Assembly: GCF_016107705.1 (NCBI RefSeq)
Contig: NZ_JAEHGC010000016.1
Span: forward strand, 1 to 64,000
Reading direction: 5' to 3'
DNA length: 64,000 bases
DNA from: Neobacillus cucumis
GTDB lineage: Bacteria > Bacillota > Bacilli > Bacillales_B > DSM-18226
In this document: in pieces, positions 1-7,502 of the stretch
Layout of the letters: every line of letters starts with the position of its first letter
How positions within the stretch are numbered: position 1 is the first letter of the stretch
Made by a program: the position numbers and the translations under genes
Notes under the pieces: model-generated
What the model saw: the letters and a program-made list of their open reading frames with translations, nothing else
Told to the model about the DNA's origin: nothing
The model's database searches: none

Positions 1-200
1 CAGTGCCCGCACCAACTAAAAATCACAGTGTATGGGAACTATGAAGCACTGATAGTGCCCAAACAAACTAAAAATCTAAGTTTATGGGAACTATCAGCCT
101 TTGAAAGAGCTCACACCAACTAAAAATCTCTGACTATGGGAACAATAGAGCCCGGAAAGTGCCTATACACACTAAAAATTCCCTATAGAAGAAAAGAACA
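1..200. repeat. 52-bp tandem repeat, each unit able to form a hairpin
   Basis: The core AACTAAAAATC recurs at 14, 66 and 118, with a diverged copy at 170, an exact 52-bp period. A second core, TATGGGAAC, follows 17 bp after each start (31, 83, 135). Within a unit GATAGTGCCC (51-60) faces GGGAACTATC (86-95), a 10-bp inverted pair with one mismatch, so each unit can fold as RNA or DNA hairpin. The array probably starts left of the window. The period is too short and the repeat content too high for a CRISPR array. Function unknown. Confidence 0.8.
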
Positions 201-290
201 CGTTCTTCATAGGATCCAAGCTTGTCCGCTTATCTGAAATAGAACGATATATGTTGCTTTAAACTCTTAAAAATATTTTTAAAGAATTGT
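182..290. other. Intergenic spacer before the ureohydrolase gene
   Basis: After the tandem repeat there is an imperfect inverted repeat (CCTATAGAAGAA near 182, TTCTTCATAGG near 203) without a clear T-tract, then A+T-rich sequence leading to the promoter at 291. No coding sequence is visible. Confidence 0.5.
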
Positions 291-319
291 TTGACTATTC
301 AATTCCTTCACCTTATAAT
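291..319 (+). promoter_or_regulatory. Sigma-A promoter of the ureohydrolase gene
   Basis: TTGACT at 291-296 and TATAAT at 314-319 are separated by 17 bp, a near-consensus sigma-A promoter. It lies 55 bp upstream of the start codon at 374. Confidence 0.85.
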
Positions 320-329
320 TTAATTAAAC

Positions 330-345
330 TAACTACCGGTAGTTA
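330..345. promoter_or_regulatory. 16-bp perfect palindrome, probable repressor operator
   Basis: TAACTACCGGTAGTTA is a perfect 16-bp palindrome just downstream of the -10 box, where a bound repressor would block initiation. Size and symmetry suit a TetR-family dimer, and a TetR-type gene lies immediately downstream of the ureohydrolase (1443). That this regulator binds here is inference. Confidence 0.6.
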
Positions 346-373
346 ATACTTAATTTTAAGGAGACAAACAAAC

Positions 374-1315
374 ATGAAATACCCATTAAGTCCTGATGTG
401 AAACCAGAATTTTGTACAAGCGGAACATTTATGCGATTACCAATTGAACGAGAAAATGCGAAATTAGCAATCATAGGGATGCCTTTTGATACAGCTGCTT
501 CCTTTAAGGTCGGAGCACGTTTTGCACCGCAGGCTATTCGTCAGTCTTCGATGACATTATTTCCTTATCATCCAGTTCATAAGGTATTTCCTTTTGAAGA
601 TACGAATGCCATCGATGTTGGTGACATTTCAGTTGTTCCACATAATATCCATCGCAGCTATCAATTAATTGAAGCAGCAGTGTCTGATTTAATGGACAAA
701 AATATTATTCCTATCGGTTTAGGCGGAGACCACTCTGTGACTTTAGCCAACCTCCGCGCGGCAGCTAAAAAGTATGGACCAGTGGCTATGATTCATTTTG
801 ATTCCCATACAGATACTTGGGACACTTATTATGATGAAAAATACTGGCACGGTTCACCATTTATTCGTGCTTATGAAGAAGGATTATTAATCCCGGAAAA
901 AGTATTCCAGATTGGAATTAGAGGAACATTGAACGATCCTGGTGACCTAGATGCCAGCTATGAGTTAGGTTATAAAGTCGTTACTACTCCGGAACTTAGT
1001 GAACGTGGTTTCGCAGATGTTTTACGTGAGATGAAAGAAGTAATTGGTGACACACCATGTTTCTTAACATTTGACATTGATTTCGTTGATCCTTCTTGTG
1101 CACCTGGAACAGGAACATTAGAAGTAGGCGGATTTAGCAGCCTTGAAACATTGAAAATGGTTCGCTCCTTAACTGATTTCAATTTTATTGGTTATGACTT
1201 GGTAGAGGTATTGCCATCTTATGACCCAACAGGAATTACTTCATTATTAGCAGCAACACTTGTCCATGAATTTGCTAGTTTAGCAACCTTGAAGATTAAA
1301 AAAGAGATTGTATAA
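374..1315 (+). CDS. Ureohydrolase (agmatinase/guanidino-acid hydrolase family)
   Basis: This 313-residue protein belongs to the arginase/agmatinase superfamily, binuclear manganese enzymes that release urea from guanidino compounds. Metal ligands are visible: GGDHS at 117-121 (H120), the DSHTD motif at 143-147, and DID at 234-236 followed by DPSCAPGTGT. The substrate cannot be read from sequence: agmatine, guanidinobutyrate or another guanidino acid are all possible, and the N-terminal TFMRLP stretch is common in guanidino-acid hydrolases. It is monocistronic, with its own sigma-A promoter, a palindromic operator over the start region, and a terminator. Family membership is secure; the name speB would be over-specific. 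Confidence 0.85.
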   Translation: MKYPLSPDVKPEFCTSGTFMRLPIERENAKLAIIGMPFDTAASFKVGARFAPQAIRQSSMTLFPYHPVHKVFPFEDTNAIDVGDISVVPHNIHRSYQLIEAAVSDLMDKNIIPIGLGGDHSVTLANLRAAAKKYGPVAMIHFDSHTDTWDTYYDEKYWHGSPFIRAYEEGLLIPEKVFQIGIRGTLNDPGDLDASYELGYKVVTTPELSERGFADVLREMKEVIGDTPCFLTFDIDFVDPSCAPGTGTLEVGGFSSLETLKMVRSLTDFNFIGYDLVEVLPSYDPTGITSLLAATLVHEFASLATLKIKKEIV

Positions 1316-1323
1316 ATTTTTAG

Positions 1324-1358
1324 AAAGTTCTGTTTTCGACCAAAACAGAACTTTTTTT
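1324..1358 (+). terminator. Rho-independent terminator after the ureohydrolase
   Basis: AAAGTTCTGTTTT (1324-1336) pairs perfectly with AAAACAGAACTTT (1342-1354) around a 5-nt loop, followed by T residues. Confidence 0.9.
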
Positions 1359-1442
1359 ATTGATGAAAACTGTCCGCTTTAGACTTTTCGTATCATTACG
1401 GTTTATAATTGACGAAAGATGTAATTTTTTCGGGGGACAGTT

Positions 1443-2024
1443 ATGACAAGAGATAAAATTATCGCAGCAGCATTATCACTTTTTGCAAAAAACGGATATG
1501 AGGGAACGAGCTTATCTGAAATTGCAAAGGCAGTAGGGATTCAAAAGCCTTCTATTTATAACCATTTCAAAAGTAAAGAAGAGATTTTCATTACGATTTA
1601 CGAGAATATTTTGATGTTTCATGTTCAAAAAATTAAAAATATCATGGATAGTATTAAAGGATTAACGGCTGAAGAGCAGCTACTTCAAATTCTTAAGGTA
1701 ACTTTTGAATATTATATTGAGTTTGAGGATCAATCCACTTTTCTAAATAGAGCAATGGTTTTTCCTCCAGAGCCATTAAAAGAACAATTACACCATCAGT
1801 TTTTCCGTTCGGAAGAAGAAATGTCTGATATTCTTCGGACACTTATTAAGGAAGGGATGGAAAAAGGAGAAATACGCAAAGGGAACATCGAGGATTTTAT
1901 CATGTCCTTCTATTGTTTAATTGACGGGATTTTCATTGAATTATCCTTTTATGGCGCAGATAAGATGAAACCAAGGATTGCAAATATCTGGACAAACTTT
2001 TGGTGTGGGCTTAAAAATGATTAA
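1443..2024 (+). CDS. TetR/AcrR-family transcriptional regulator
   Basis: The 193-residue protein has a classic TetR N-terminal helix-turn-helix (residues about 5-50, with LSEIAKAVGIQKPSIYNHF as the recognition region) and a helical C-terminal ligand-binding domain resembling the TetR_C_33/YfiR-type group. A GGGG ribosome site precedes the ATG, and TATAAT lies at 1404-1409. It sits between the ureohydrolase and its own terminator, so the palindrome at 330-345 is a plausible target. The ligand is unknown. Confidence 0.85.
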   Translation: MTRDKIIAAALSLFAKNGYEGTSLSEIAKAVGIQKPSIYNHFKSKEEIFITIYENILMFHVQKIKNIMDSIKGLTAEEQLLQILKVTFEYYIEFEDQSTFLNRAMVFPPEPLKEQLHHQFFRSEEEMSDILRTLIKEGMEKGEIRKGNIEDFIMSFYCLIDGIFIELSFYGADKMKPRIANIWTNFWCGLKND

Positions 2025-2054
2025 CAGCTGCGGTGGATTCGCAGCTGTTTTTTT
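2024..2054 (+). terminator. Terminator of the TetR gene
   Basis: ACAGCTGCG (2024-2032) pairs with CGCAGCTGT (2040-2048), followed by seven T residues. The stem begins inside the stop codon. The convergent XRE gene ends 4 bp beyond. Confidence 0.88.
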
Positions 2055-2057
2055 ATC

Positions 2058-2606
2058 TCAAAATAAATCCCTCAGCTCTGTATCTGAATAAATCGAAATT
2101 AATACGACTGCTTTTGTATCGCCAATATTTTTAACAAAATGAGGGACACTTGCATTCCAGCTAAAGGAATCGCCTTCTTCTAAAATTATGGAATCCTCTC
2201 CCTGTTCCGCCAGGACTTTGCCTTCTAAGACCAAATGACATTCTTCCCCTTCATGCGCATTCGCTTCCCCCATTGACGCCCCAGGGGGGAACTCCACACT
2301 CATCATTCGCAATCCGCCTTTTGATGAGATATGTTCGATTTTTAACGTATGAAAAGTTGTTTGCGAGCGCTCATTTTTCCTCACTACCCGCATATGTTGT
2401 TCTTTTTTTAACAATAAATATGGCAATGGTACTTCCAGAAATTCAGCAATGGTTTGCAAGGTATTAATGGACGGGGAAGTGTTATTGTTTTCCACATTAC
2501 TGATAAATCCTTTTGAAAGACCAGTACTTTCACACATTTGGGCAATGGTAATTTTTTTTCTCTTACGTATTGCGCGAATTTTTGAACCAATATCCAGAAT
2601 AACCAC
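2058..2606 (-). CDS. XRE-family regulator with C-terminal cupin domain
   Basis: The protein (up to 182 residues) has an HTH_3 domain at about 7-62 and a double-stranded beta-helix cupin_2 domain at about 100-178. This architecture is typical of small-molecule-responsive regulators such as the PuuR group. It is divergent from the hydrolase/DoxX/dioxygenase cluster starting at 2838 and probably controls it. The start is ambiguous: the first codon is GTG at 2606, but the GAGGTGG ribosome site overlaps it and would better serve a CTG at about 2597. The ligand cannot be inferred. Confidence 0.85.
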   Translation of the reverse strand: MVILDIGSKIRAIRKRKKITIAQMCESTGLSKGFISNVENNNTSPSINTLQTIAEFLEVPLPYLLLKKEQHMRVVRKNERSQTTFHTLKIEHISSKGGLRMMSVEFPPGASMGEANAHEGEECHLVLEGKVLAEQGEDSIILEEGDSFSWNASVPHFVKNIGDTKAVVLISIYSDTELRDLF

Positions 2607-2613
2607 CTCGTAA

Positions 2614-2630
2614 GTTTTCTAATAGGAAAC
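2614..2630. promoter_or_regulatory. Candidate operator of the XRE-cupin regulator (site 1)
   Basis: The imperfect palindrome GTTTTC-TAATA-GGAAAC lies just upstream of the regulator start. Its right half TAGGAAAC recurs at 2708-2715 in the same intergenic region. Confidence 0.35.
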
Positions 2631-2656
2631 ATAATTATATATTAGCAAAAAAATAA

Positions 2657-2686
2657 TTGACATTCTATATGCAATATTGTTATCTT
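2657..2686 (+). promoter_or_regulatory. Sigma-A promoter of the detoxification-like cluster
   Basis: A consensus TTGACA (2657-2662) is followed after 18 bp by TATCTT (2681-2686). The second TAGGAAAC site lies about 22 bp downstream of the -10, in a position suited to repression. Confidence 0.5.
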
Positions 2687-2700
2687 ATAAATAAATAATA

Positions 2701-2715
2701 TTCATATTAGGAAAC
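2701..2715. promoter_or_regulatory. Candidate operator of the XRE-cupin regulator (site 2)
   Basis: TTCATATTAGGAAAC resembles site 1 at 2614-2630 (shared TTC-N6/7-GGAA core). It lies between the putative promoter at 2657 and the start at 2838. Confidence 0.35.
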
Positions 2716-2837
2716 AAATTGCTATTAAAGTTTTTTAATATGAATCTAATATTATTATAAGAATACTAATGTTTTGGATTTTATATTGATATATAGCCAA
2801 CCTATTAGTAAAGAAATAAATGAAAGGATGATCAATC

Positions 2838-3482
2838 ATGAATTCACCGATGATTTATGAACTAAGAAGACCAAAACAAACAGACCCAAATAAAATCTAT
2901 CCCGCCTTGTTTGTGATGCATGGAATCGGCAGCAATGAACAAAATATGTTGTCTTTAGTAGAGGGGTTAGAAGAGAAGTTTTTCATTTTTAGTGTTCGGG
3001 GACATTTAACACAGCCGCCTGGCTATGCTTTCTTTACGATTGAAGGTTATGGAAAACCGCATCGAGCGGTGTTTGATGAAGGAATTCGTAAGCTAACCAG
3101 CTTTATTGATTATGCTAGCGAACAATACCCAATTGATCCAAATCAATTGTATTTGCTTGGTTTTAGTCAAGGTGCAATTGTTTCGATGACGCTTGGTTTA
3201 ACATTAGGTAATCGAATCAAAGGAATTATTGCACTCAGTGGATATATTCCTGGTTTCGTTAAAGAAGAGTATAATATCAAACCTGTCAATAACTTGTCTT
3301 TGTTTATTTCACACGGTGATATGGACCAAGTCCTTCCATATGAATGGGGACAGGCCAATAATGAATACTTCAAGGAGTTAGGTGCGGATGTTACGTTCAA
3401 AACCTATCATGAAGGACATACCGTTTCATTAAGGAACCAACAGGATTTTATGGAATGGATCAAAGACAGTTTAAAGAAATAA
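2838..3482 (+). CDS. MhqD-like phospholipase/carboxylesterase (alpha/beta hydrolase)
   Basis: The 214-residue alpha/beta hydrolase belongs to the phospholipase/carboxylesterase family (PF02230-like). The nucleophile lies in GFSQG (S110), the acid is D163 in HGDMDQVLP and the base is H194 in HEGH; the oxyanion region is HGIGSNE. B. subtilis MhqD, from this family, belongs to the quinone-responsive Mhq regulon. The next gene encodes a DoxX protein like MhqP/CatD and the third a dioxygenase, so a role in detoxifying aromatic or quinone compounds is inferred. The ribosome site is AAAGGATGATC. Confidence 0.8.
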   Translation: MNSPMIYELRRPKQTDPNKIYPALFVMHGIGSNEQNMLSLVEGLEEKFFIFSVRGHLTQPPGYAFFTIEGYGKPHRAVFDEGIRKLTSFIDYASEQYPIDPNQLYLLGFSQGAIVSMTLGLTLGNRIKGIIALSGYIPGFVKEEYNIKPVNNLSLFISHGDMDQVLPYEWGQANNEYFKELGADVTFKTYHEGHTVSLRNQQDFMEWIKDSLKK

Positions 3483-3517
3483 TTAAAATATAGTGAAAAA
3501 TAGAGGAGGAAGAAAAA

Positions 3518-3940
3518 ATGATAAAGAAATATGAGGTTGGTACAATTATATTACGTGTAATTTTAGGGATAACATTTTTTATACATGGGTTAGCTAAGTT
3601 CCAAGGCGGGATTGAAAATATTGTCGGCTGGTTTAGCAGCATGGGATTACCAGGATTCATGGCTTATGTTGTAGCTTCATTTGAAATCCTTGGAGGTATT
3701 CTCCTTGTTATTGGTTTAGGAAGCAGAGTGGTTGCTGGATTATTTGTTTTGTTAATGGCTGGAGCAACGTTAAAAGTAAAATTAGCAGTTGGATTTTTAG
3801 GGAATGGTCAAATGGCTGGTTATGAATTAGATCTTGCATTCCTTGCAATGGCGATCTTTATTGCAATCAATGGAAGTAAGATGTTTGCGTTGGATTCACT
3901 GTTTTTCAAAGGACAGAAGACGAATACAACCTCTCTTTAA
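3518..3940 (+). CDS. DoxX family membrane protein
   Basis: The 140-residue protein has four predicted hydrophobic helices and the GxxFxxHGxxK start region typical of DoxX (residues about 10-25). In B. subtilis the DoxX proteins CatD and MhqP are co-expressed with ring-cleavage dioxygenases and respond to catechol or quinone stress. Here it lies 35 bp after the MhqD-like hydrolase and 44 bp before an extradiol dioxygenase, matching that pairing. The ribosome site is GAGGAGGAAG. The biochemical role of DoxX proteins is poorly defined. Confidence 0.85.
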   Translation: MIKKYEVGTIILRVILGITFFIHGLAKFQGGIENIVGWFSSMGLPGFMAYVVASFEILGGILLVIGLGSRVVAGLFVLLMAGATLKVKLAVGFLGNGQMAGYELDLAFLAMAIFIAINGSKMFALDSLFFKGQKTNTTSL

Positions 3941-3984
3941 TAAGTGAAAACAGAAATTTATTCAGAAAGTGAGGAGGAAGTAAC

Positions 3985-4761
3985 ATGATGCCATCATTCT
4001 TTATCGCTCACGGTGCACCCTTAATTGCAATTGAAAATAATGAGTATACTCAATTTTTAAACCAGTTGGGCCAAACAATCCAGAAACCAAAGGCGATTGT
4101 CCTGTTTTCAGCTCATTGGGAATCGAGGGCTCAAAAAGTGAGTGAAGTCGATTCCTATTCCACTATTTATGATTTTGGTGGTTTTGATCCGTCTTTATAT
4201 ACGATTCAATATCCCGCAAAAGGTCAATTAGAAATTGCAAAAGAAATTGAGGATTTGTTCACTCAAAATGAAGTCCCTTTTCAAATTGAAACGACTCGCG
4301 GTTTAGATCATGGTGCTTGGGTAGTCCTTCGGCTGCTTTATCCAAATGCGGATATTCCAGTTATTGCGATGTCCGTTAATCCGAAACTTACACCAGAAGA
4401 GCAATATAAAATTGGTAGATCTTTAGCAAGCTTAAGGGAAAAGGATATCTTAATTATTGGAAGCGGTGGGACTGTTCATAATCTTAGAGCAGTAAAATGG
4501 ACAGATAATGAAGTTGATTCCTGGGCACTTGAATTTGATGAATGGTTAGCCTTTCATTTGAAAAAATGGGATTTAGATTCATTGTTCAATTATGAGAAGA
4601 ATGCCCCGAATGCACAATATGCCGTTCCACCTTATGGAAATGAACACTTTGTTCCTCTTTTTTATGCGATGGGAGCGGCAGATGATGTGAAAAAGGCTAC
4701 CTTGCTTCATAGAAGTTTTCGCTACGGAAACCTCAGTCATAGTGTATGGCAATTTGGCTAA
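3985..4761 (+). CDS. DODA-type (LigB-like) extradiol ring-cleavage dioxygenase
   Basis: The 258-residue protein is of the class III extradiol dioxygenase superfamily, close to YgiD/DOPA 4,5-dioxygenase proteins. Candidate metal or catalytic histidines are H9 (AHGAP), H44 (SAHW), H109 (LDHGAW), the TVHN histidine and the NEHFVP histidine. It would open catecholic rings with Fe(II) or Zn. The ribosome site is GAGGAGG, with ATG at 3985 or 3988. As third gene of the cluster it is followed by a strong terminator, so the first three genes form one unit. The substrate is unknown. Confidence 0.85.
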   Translation: MMPSFFIAHGAPLIAIENNEYTQFLNQLGQTIQKPKAIVLFSAHWESRAQKVSEVDSYSTIYDFGGFDPSLYTIQYPAKGQLEIAKEIEDLFTQNEVPFQIETTRGLDHGAWVVLRLLYPNADIPVIAMSVNPKLTPEEQYKIGRSLASLREKDILIIGSGGTVHNLRAVKWTDNEVDSWALEFDEWLAFHLKKWDLDSLFNYEKNAPNAQYAVPPYGNEHFVPLFYAMGAADDVKKATLLHRSFRYGNLSHSVWQFG

Positions 4762-4769
4762 TACTTTTG

Positions 4770-4798
4770 AAAACAGACTTAATTGGTCTGTTTTTTTT
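4770..4798 (+). terminator. Terminator after the dioxygenase gene
   Basis: AAAACAGAC (4770-4778) pairs with GTCTGTTTT (4786-4794), followed by a T-run. It separates the three-gene unit from the OsmC gene. Confidence 0.9.
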
Positions 4799-4898
4799 AT
4801 ATAAACAAAAAGATTAAAATACCTGTCTATTTGGGACATTATTAAATAATTGTACTAATATGGTAATTGGTAAAATAAAAACAAGGGGGCTCCAATCA

Positions 4899-5321
4899 AT
4901 GAAAACAAAGATCGAGTGGACAGAGAAAATGGCTTTTTCCAGTACGACTCCGTCAGGTCATGAAATTAAAATGGATGCAGCAGAAGAGGTAGGAGGAACA
5001 AATAGCGGGGCAAGACCGACAGAATTACTGTTAAATGCGGTTGCCGGCTGTACGGGGATTGATATTATCTCGATTTTGACAAAAATGCGTTTAAATCCAA
5101 CTAAATTTCACATGGAAGTCGAAGGTCAGCGGGCAGATGACCATCCGAAAAAATTTACTGAAATTCATATTCATTATGCATTAGAAGGAGAACTTCCTGA
5201 AGATAAAGTGCTTCGAGCCATCCAGCTCTCCATGGATAAATATTGCTCTGTATCCCATTCATTAAGTGCAGGCATTCATGCAAGCTATTCAATAAATGGC
5301 GGGGAAACAAAAGGTATTTAA
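4899..5321 (+). CDS. OsmC/Ohr-family peroxiredoxin-like protein
   Basis: The start is placed at 4899 because AAGGGGG sits 9 nt upstream; the in-frame ATG at 4860 has no ribosome site. The 140-residue protein shows the two conserved cysteines of the OsmC/Ohr fold, C51 (AGCTG) and C116 (DKYCSVSHS), which reduce organic hydroperoxides in characterised members. It is 28 bp from the next hydrolase and probably cotranscribed with it. A weak promoter-like pair (TTGGGA 4831, TACTAA 4853) lies upstream. A stress-defence role fits the neighbouring genes. Confidence 0.85.
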   Translation: MKTKIEWTEKMAFSSTTPSGHEIKMDAAEEVGGTNSGARPTELLLNAVAGCTGIDIISILTKMRLNPTKFHMEVEGQRADDHPKKFTEIHIHYALEGELPEDKVLRAIQLSMDKYCSVSHSLSAGIHASYSINGGETKGI

Positions 5322-5348
5322 TAGTTTAAAGAGGAAGGTGAATATGTA

Positions 5349-6140
5349 ATGGAAACGCAATCCATTCAATTAAAAAATGGAAAAATTGCCTATTTTGACC
5401 AAGGGAAAGGAACAACGATTCTTCTTCTTCATGGATTTTGCGGAAGCAGCCGTTATTGGGAGAAAGTCATTCCAAGTTTAGCGGAAAAATATCGGGTTAT
5501 TGCTCCAGACCTCCCTGGTCATGGGAACACATCTATTTTTACAGGAAATGAAACGATTGAAGATTTCGCTGATGTCATCAAGGAATTTTTGGACGAGTTA
5601 AATGTTGATAAAGTCACTATGTTTGGTCATTCACTCGGAGGATACATAACTCTTGCTTTTGCGGAAAAGTATAGCGACAGTTTAAGTGGTTTATCCCTTG
5701 TGCATTCCGCGGCATTCCCGGATTCTGATGAGGCGAAAAAGGGTAGGGAAGCAAATGTTACAAAGGTCGAAGAATCTGGCATTAAAGGTCTTATTGATGG
5801 ATTAGTACCTAAACTTTTTTCACCAGAAAATGTTGAGAAAAATGCTGAATATGTTGAAATAACGAGACGAATCGGGTATTCTACATCGCCTCAAGGTGCA
5901 ATTCATACCCTTATTGCCATGAAAAACAGACAAGATCGTAATTATGTTTTAGAAGAAACGAATCTTCCTGTTTTATTAATAGCTGGTGAAAAGGATCAGA
6001 TTATCCCAAAAGAAAAAACCTTTTCCGTTACAAAACCCAATATTAAACAGGGAGTTATAGGAGATTCTGGTCATATGAGTATGTATGAGAACCCTAATGA
6101 CCTCATTTCTGAAATAATCAAATTCCTTAAAGACGTTTAA
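5349..6140 (+). CDS. Alpha/beta hydrolase
   Basis: The 263-residue protein has a complete alpha/beta-hydrolase triad: S95 in GHSLGG, D216 in GEKDQ and H242 in GDSGHMS, with the oxyanion HGFCGSS at 28-34. The substrate is not evident; esterases, haloperoxidase-like and C-C hydrolases share this layout, and a meta-cleavage hydrolase role with the nearby dioxygenase is possible but unproven. The start overlaps a minimal ATG-TAA start-stop pair (5344-5349), giving ATGTAATG directly after the GAGGAAGG ribosome site. Confidence 0.8.
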   Translation: METQSIQLKNGKIAYFDQGKGTTILLLHGFCGSSRYWEKVIPSLAEKYRVIAPDLPGHGNTSIFTGNETIEDFADVIKEFLDELNVDKVTMFGHSLGGYITLAFAEKYSDSLSGLSLVHSAAFPDSDEAKKGREANVTKVEESGIKGLIDGLVPKLFSPENVEKNAEYVEITRRIGYSTSPQGAIHTLIAMKNRQDRNYVLEETNLPVLLIAGEKDQIIPKEKTFSVTKPNIKQGVIGDSGHMSMYENPNDLISEIIKFLKDV

Positions 6141-6143
6141 ACA

Positions 6144-6175
6144 AAAAGCAGTTATCTCCAAAAAAGATAACTGCT
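6144..6175 (-). terminator. Terminator of the GH18 gene (mainly minus strand)
   Basis: AGCAGTTATCT (6147-6157) pairs perfectly with AGATAACTGCT (6165-6175). The T-tract lies on the minus-strand side, so it ends the GH18 transcript; it may also stall the convergent hydrolase transcript. Confidence 0.8.
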
Positions 6176-6183
6176 ATTGCTCC

Positions 6184-7338
6184 TTACTGATTATAGGTAT
6201 ATTGTTTTGATTCTTGCAGCTCGTCATAAATTGCACTGGTTAAACTAGCTGGACCTTTTGTATCATGACCGGCTTCCCACATCATCATCCCGCCAAAACC
6301 ATGGTCAAGGGCCAGTTTGGTTTTCAATTTCATCGTTGTTTCACCGTTATAGTAATAAGTGGTGCCATTCATTTGTACAACATTTTTTGTTGCATTTGCC
6401 GGATCTTTATGAACAATTGCTGCATAGGAGACTTGTTTAATTTTAGGATTAACCGGCTGTGCATAAGCCGGAACACCAAGTACCAGTTTTTCGGTTGATA
6501 GATGGTTAGTTTTAAACAGATTTGTCCAATAATTAACAATTTTCTCCGTTAACGGGTAGGGAGACAAGTTGGACGCATGATAGCCGCCATCCCATTGTCC
6601 GTCATAAGCCATAATATTGACATGATCCGTATATTGGAACATCACAGGATTATAGACGATAAAACCAACAACCGTACCGGCTACAGCATGAATCTTAGAA
6701 TTAACCGCCATGGATAGTTCTTTGTTTTCTGCATGTAATTTGTTGCTTAATTCTTTTGTGAATTTTGTTAAGTTTTCAGCATCAGCTGTCGAACGAGGAA
6801 ATTCAAAGTCAATATCAATTCCATCAAGTTTTTCACGGTCTGCTAAACTAGTAAGTTCGCTCACAAGTTTTGTCCGGGAAGCTGGATTGGAAATCGCTGC
6901 TTTAAAATAATCATAGGATTCCCCGCCGTTCATATGATACCAGCCGCCTACTGCAACCATTGCTTTGACATGATGGCTATGTGCTTTTGATACCATTGTT
7001 CGTAAATTGGTTAGGGCTGTTTTGCCATTGAGACCAATGCTACCGTCTTTCATGGGATGGGCAAATGAAAAAATAACGTGTGTGATTTTGGTGTAATCAA
7101 CCACATTAGGATCACGAAAATCCTGTATATAGCTGATCAGCACTTTTGATTGCTGTTTTGGTTCTTCCCATTTAGGCAATGCCTTTTGTTCCGGCCTTAC
7201 CGATGATTTTGGTACTTGTTCTATTTTAAGCACTTTTGCTTGTTCTTCCTTTTTATCAGAATATAAAATTCCCGAAATAAATCCTCCAATAAAAATGGTT
7301 AAAAGTATCACGGTTAGGAGGATCGAGTGTTTTTTCAT
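6184..7338 (-). CDS. Secreted or membrane-anchored GH18 family glycosidase
   Basis: Of 384 residues, 5-26 form a signal peptide or membrane anchor, then a charged linker, then a GH18 TIM barrel from about 65. The catalytic motif D172-x-x-D175-x-D177-x-E179 is complete (LDGIDIDFEFP). Substrate-binding signatures GGWYHMNGG, IMAYDGQWDGG and MMMWEAGHD are present. Members hydrolyse chitin or GlcNAc linkages in peptidoglycan. The ribosome site AAGGGGGG precedes ATG. It is monocistronic, convergent with the hydrolase cluster. Confidence 0.85.
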   Translation of the reverse strand: MKKHSILLTVILLTIFIGGFISGILYSDKKEEQAKVLKIEQVPKSSVRPEQKALPKWEEPKQQSKVLISYIQDFRDPNVVDYTKITHVIFSFAHPMKDGSIGLNGKTALTNLRTMVSKAHSHHVKAMVAVGGWYHMNGGESYDYFKAAISNPASRTKLVSELTSLADREKLDGIDIDFEFPRSTADAENLTKFTKELSNKLHAENKELSMAVNSKIHAVAGTVVGFIVYNPVMFQYTDHVNIMAYDGQWDGGYHASNLSPYPLTEKIVNYWTNLFKTNHLSTEKLVLGVPAYAQPVNPKIKQVSYAAIVHKDPANATKNVVQMNGTTYYYNGETTMKLKTKLALDHGFGGMMMWEAGHDTKGPASLTSAIYDELQESKQYTYNQ

Positions 7339-7502
7339 GGAGTTCTATTCCCCCCTTATAGCTTCACCTATAAAATTGTAACAGAAAAAAAGCCTAATCA
7401 GGGCTGGTAATATCTAGTTCAAAACTGAAGTAAAATATTTTAAGTATTTCAATAAAAATGTGATAATAGTTAATAAGAAAATTGTGGTAAAGGAGTCCTT
7501 AT

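Noticed and set aside
1..200. Possible CRISPR array
   Set aside because: Conserved cores are too short, spacers are not unique and each unit folds on itself; no cas genes in the window.
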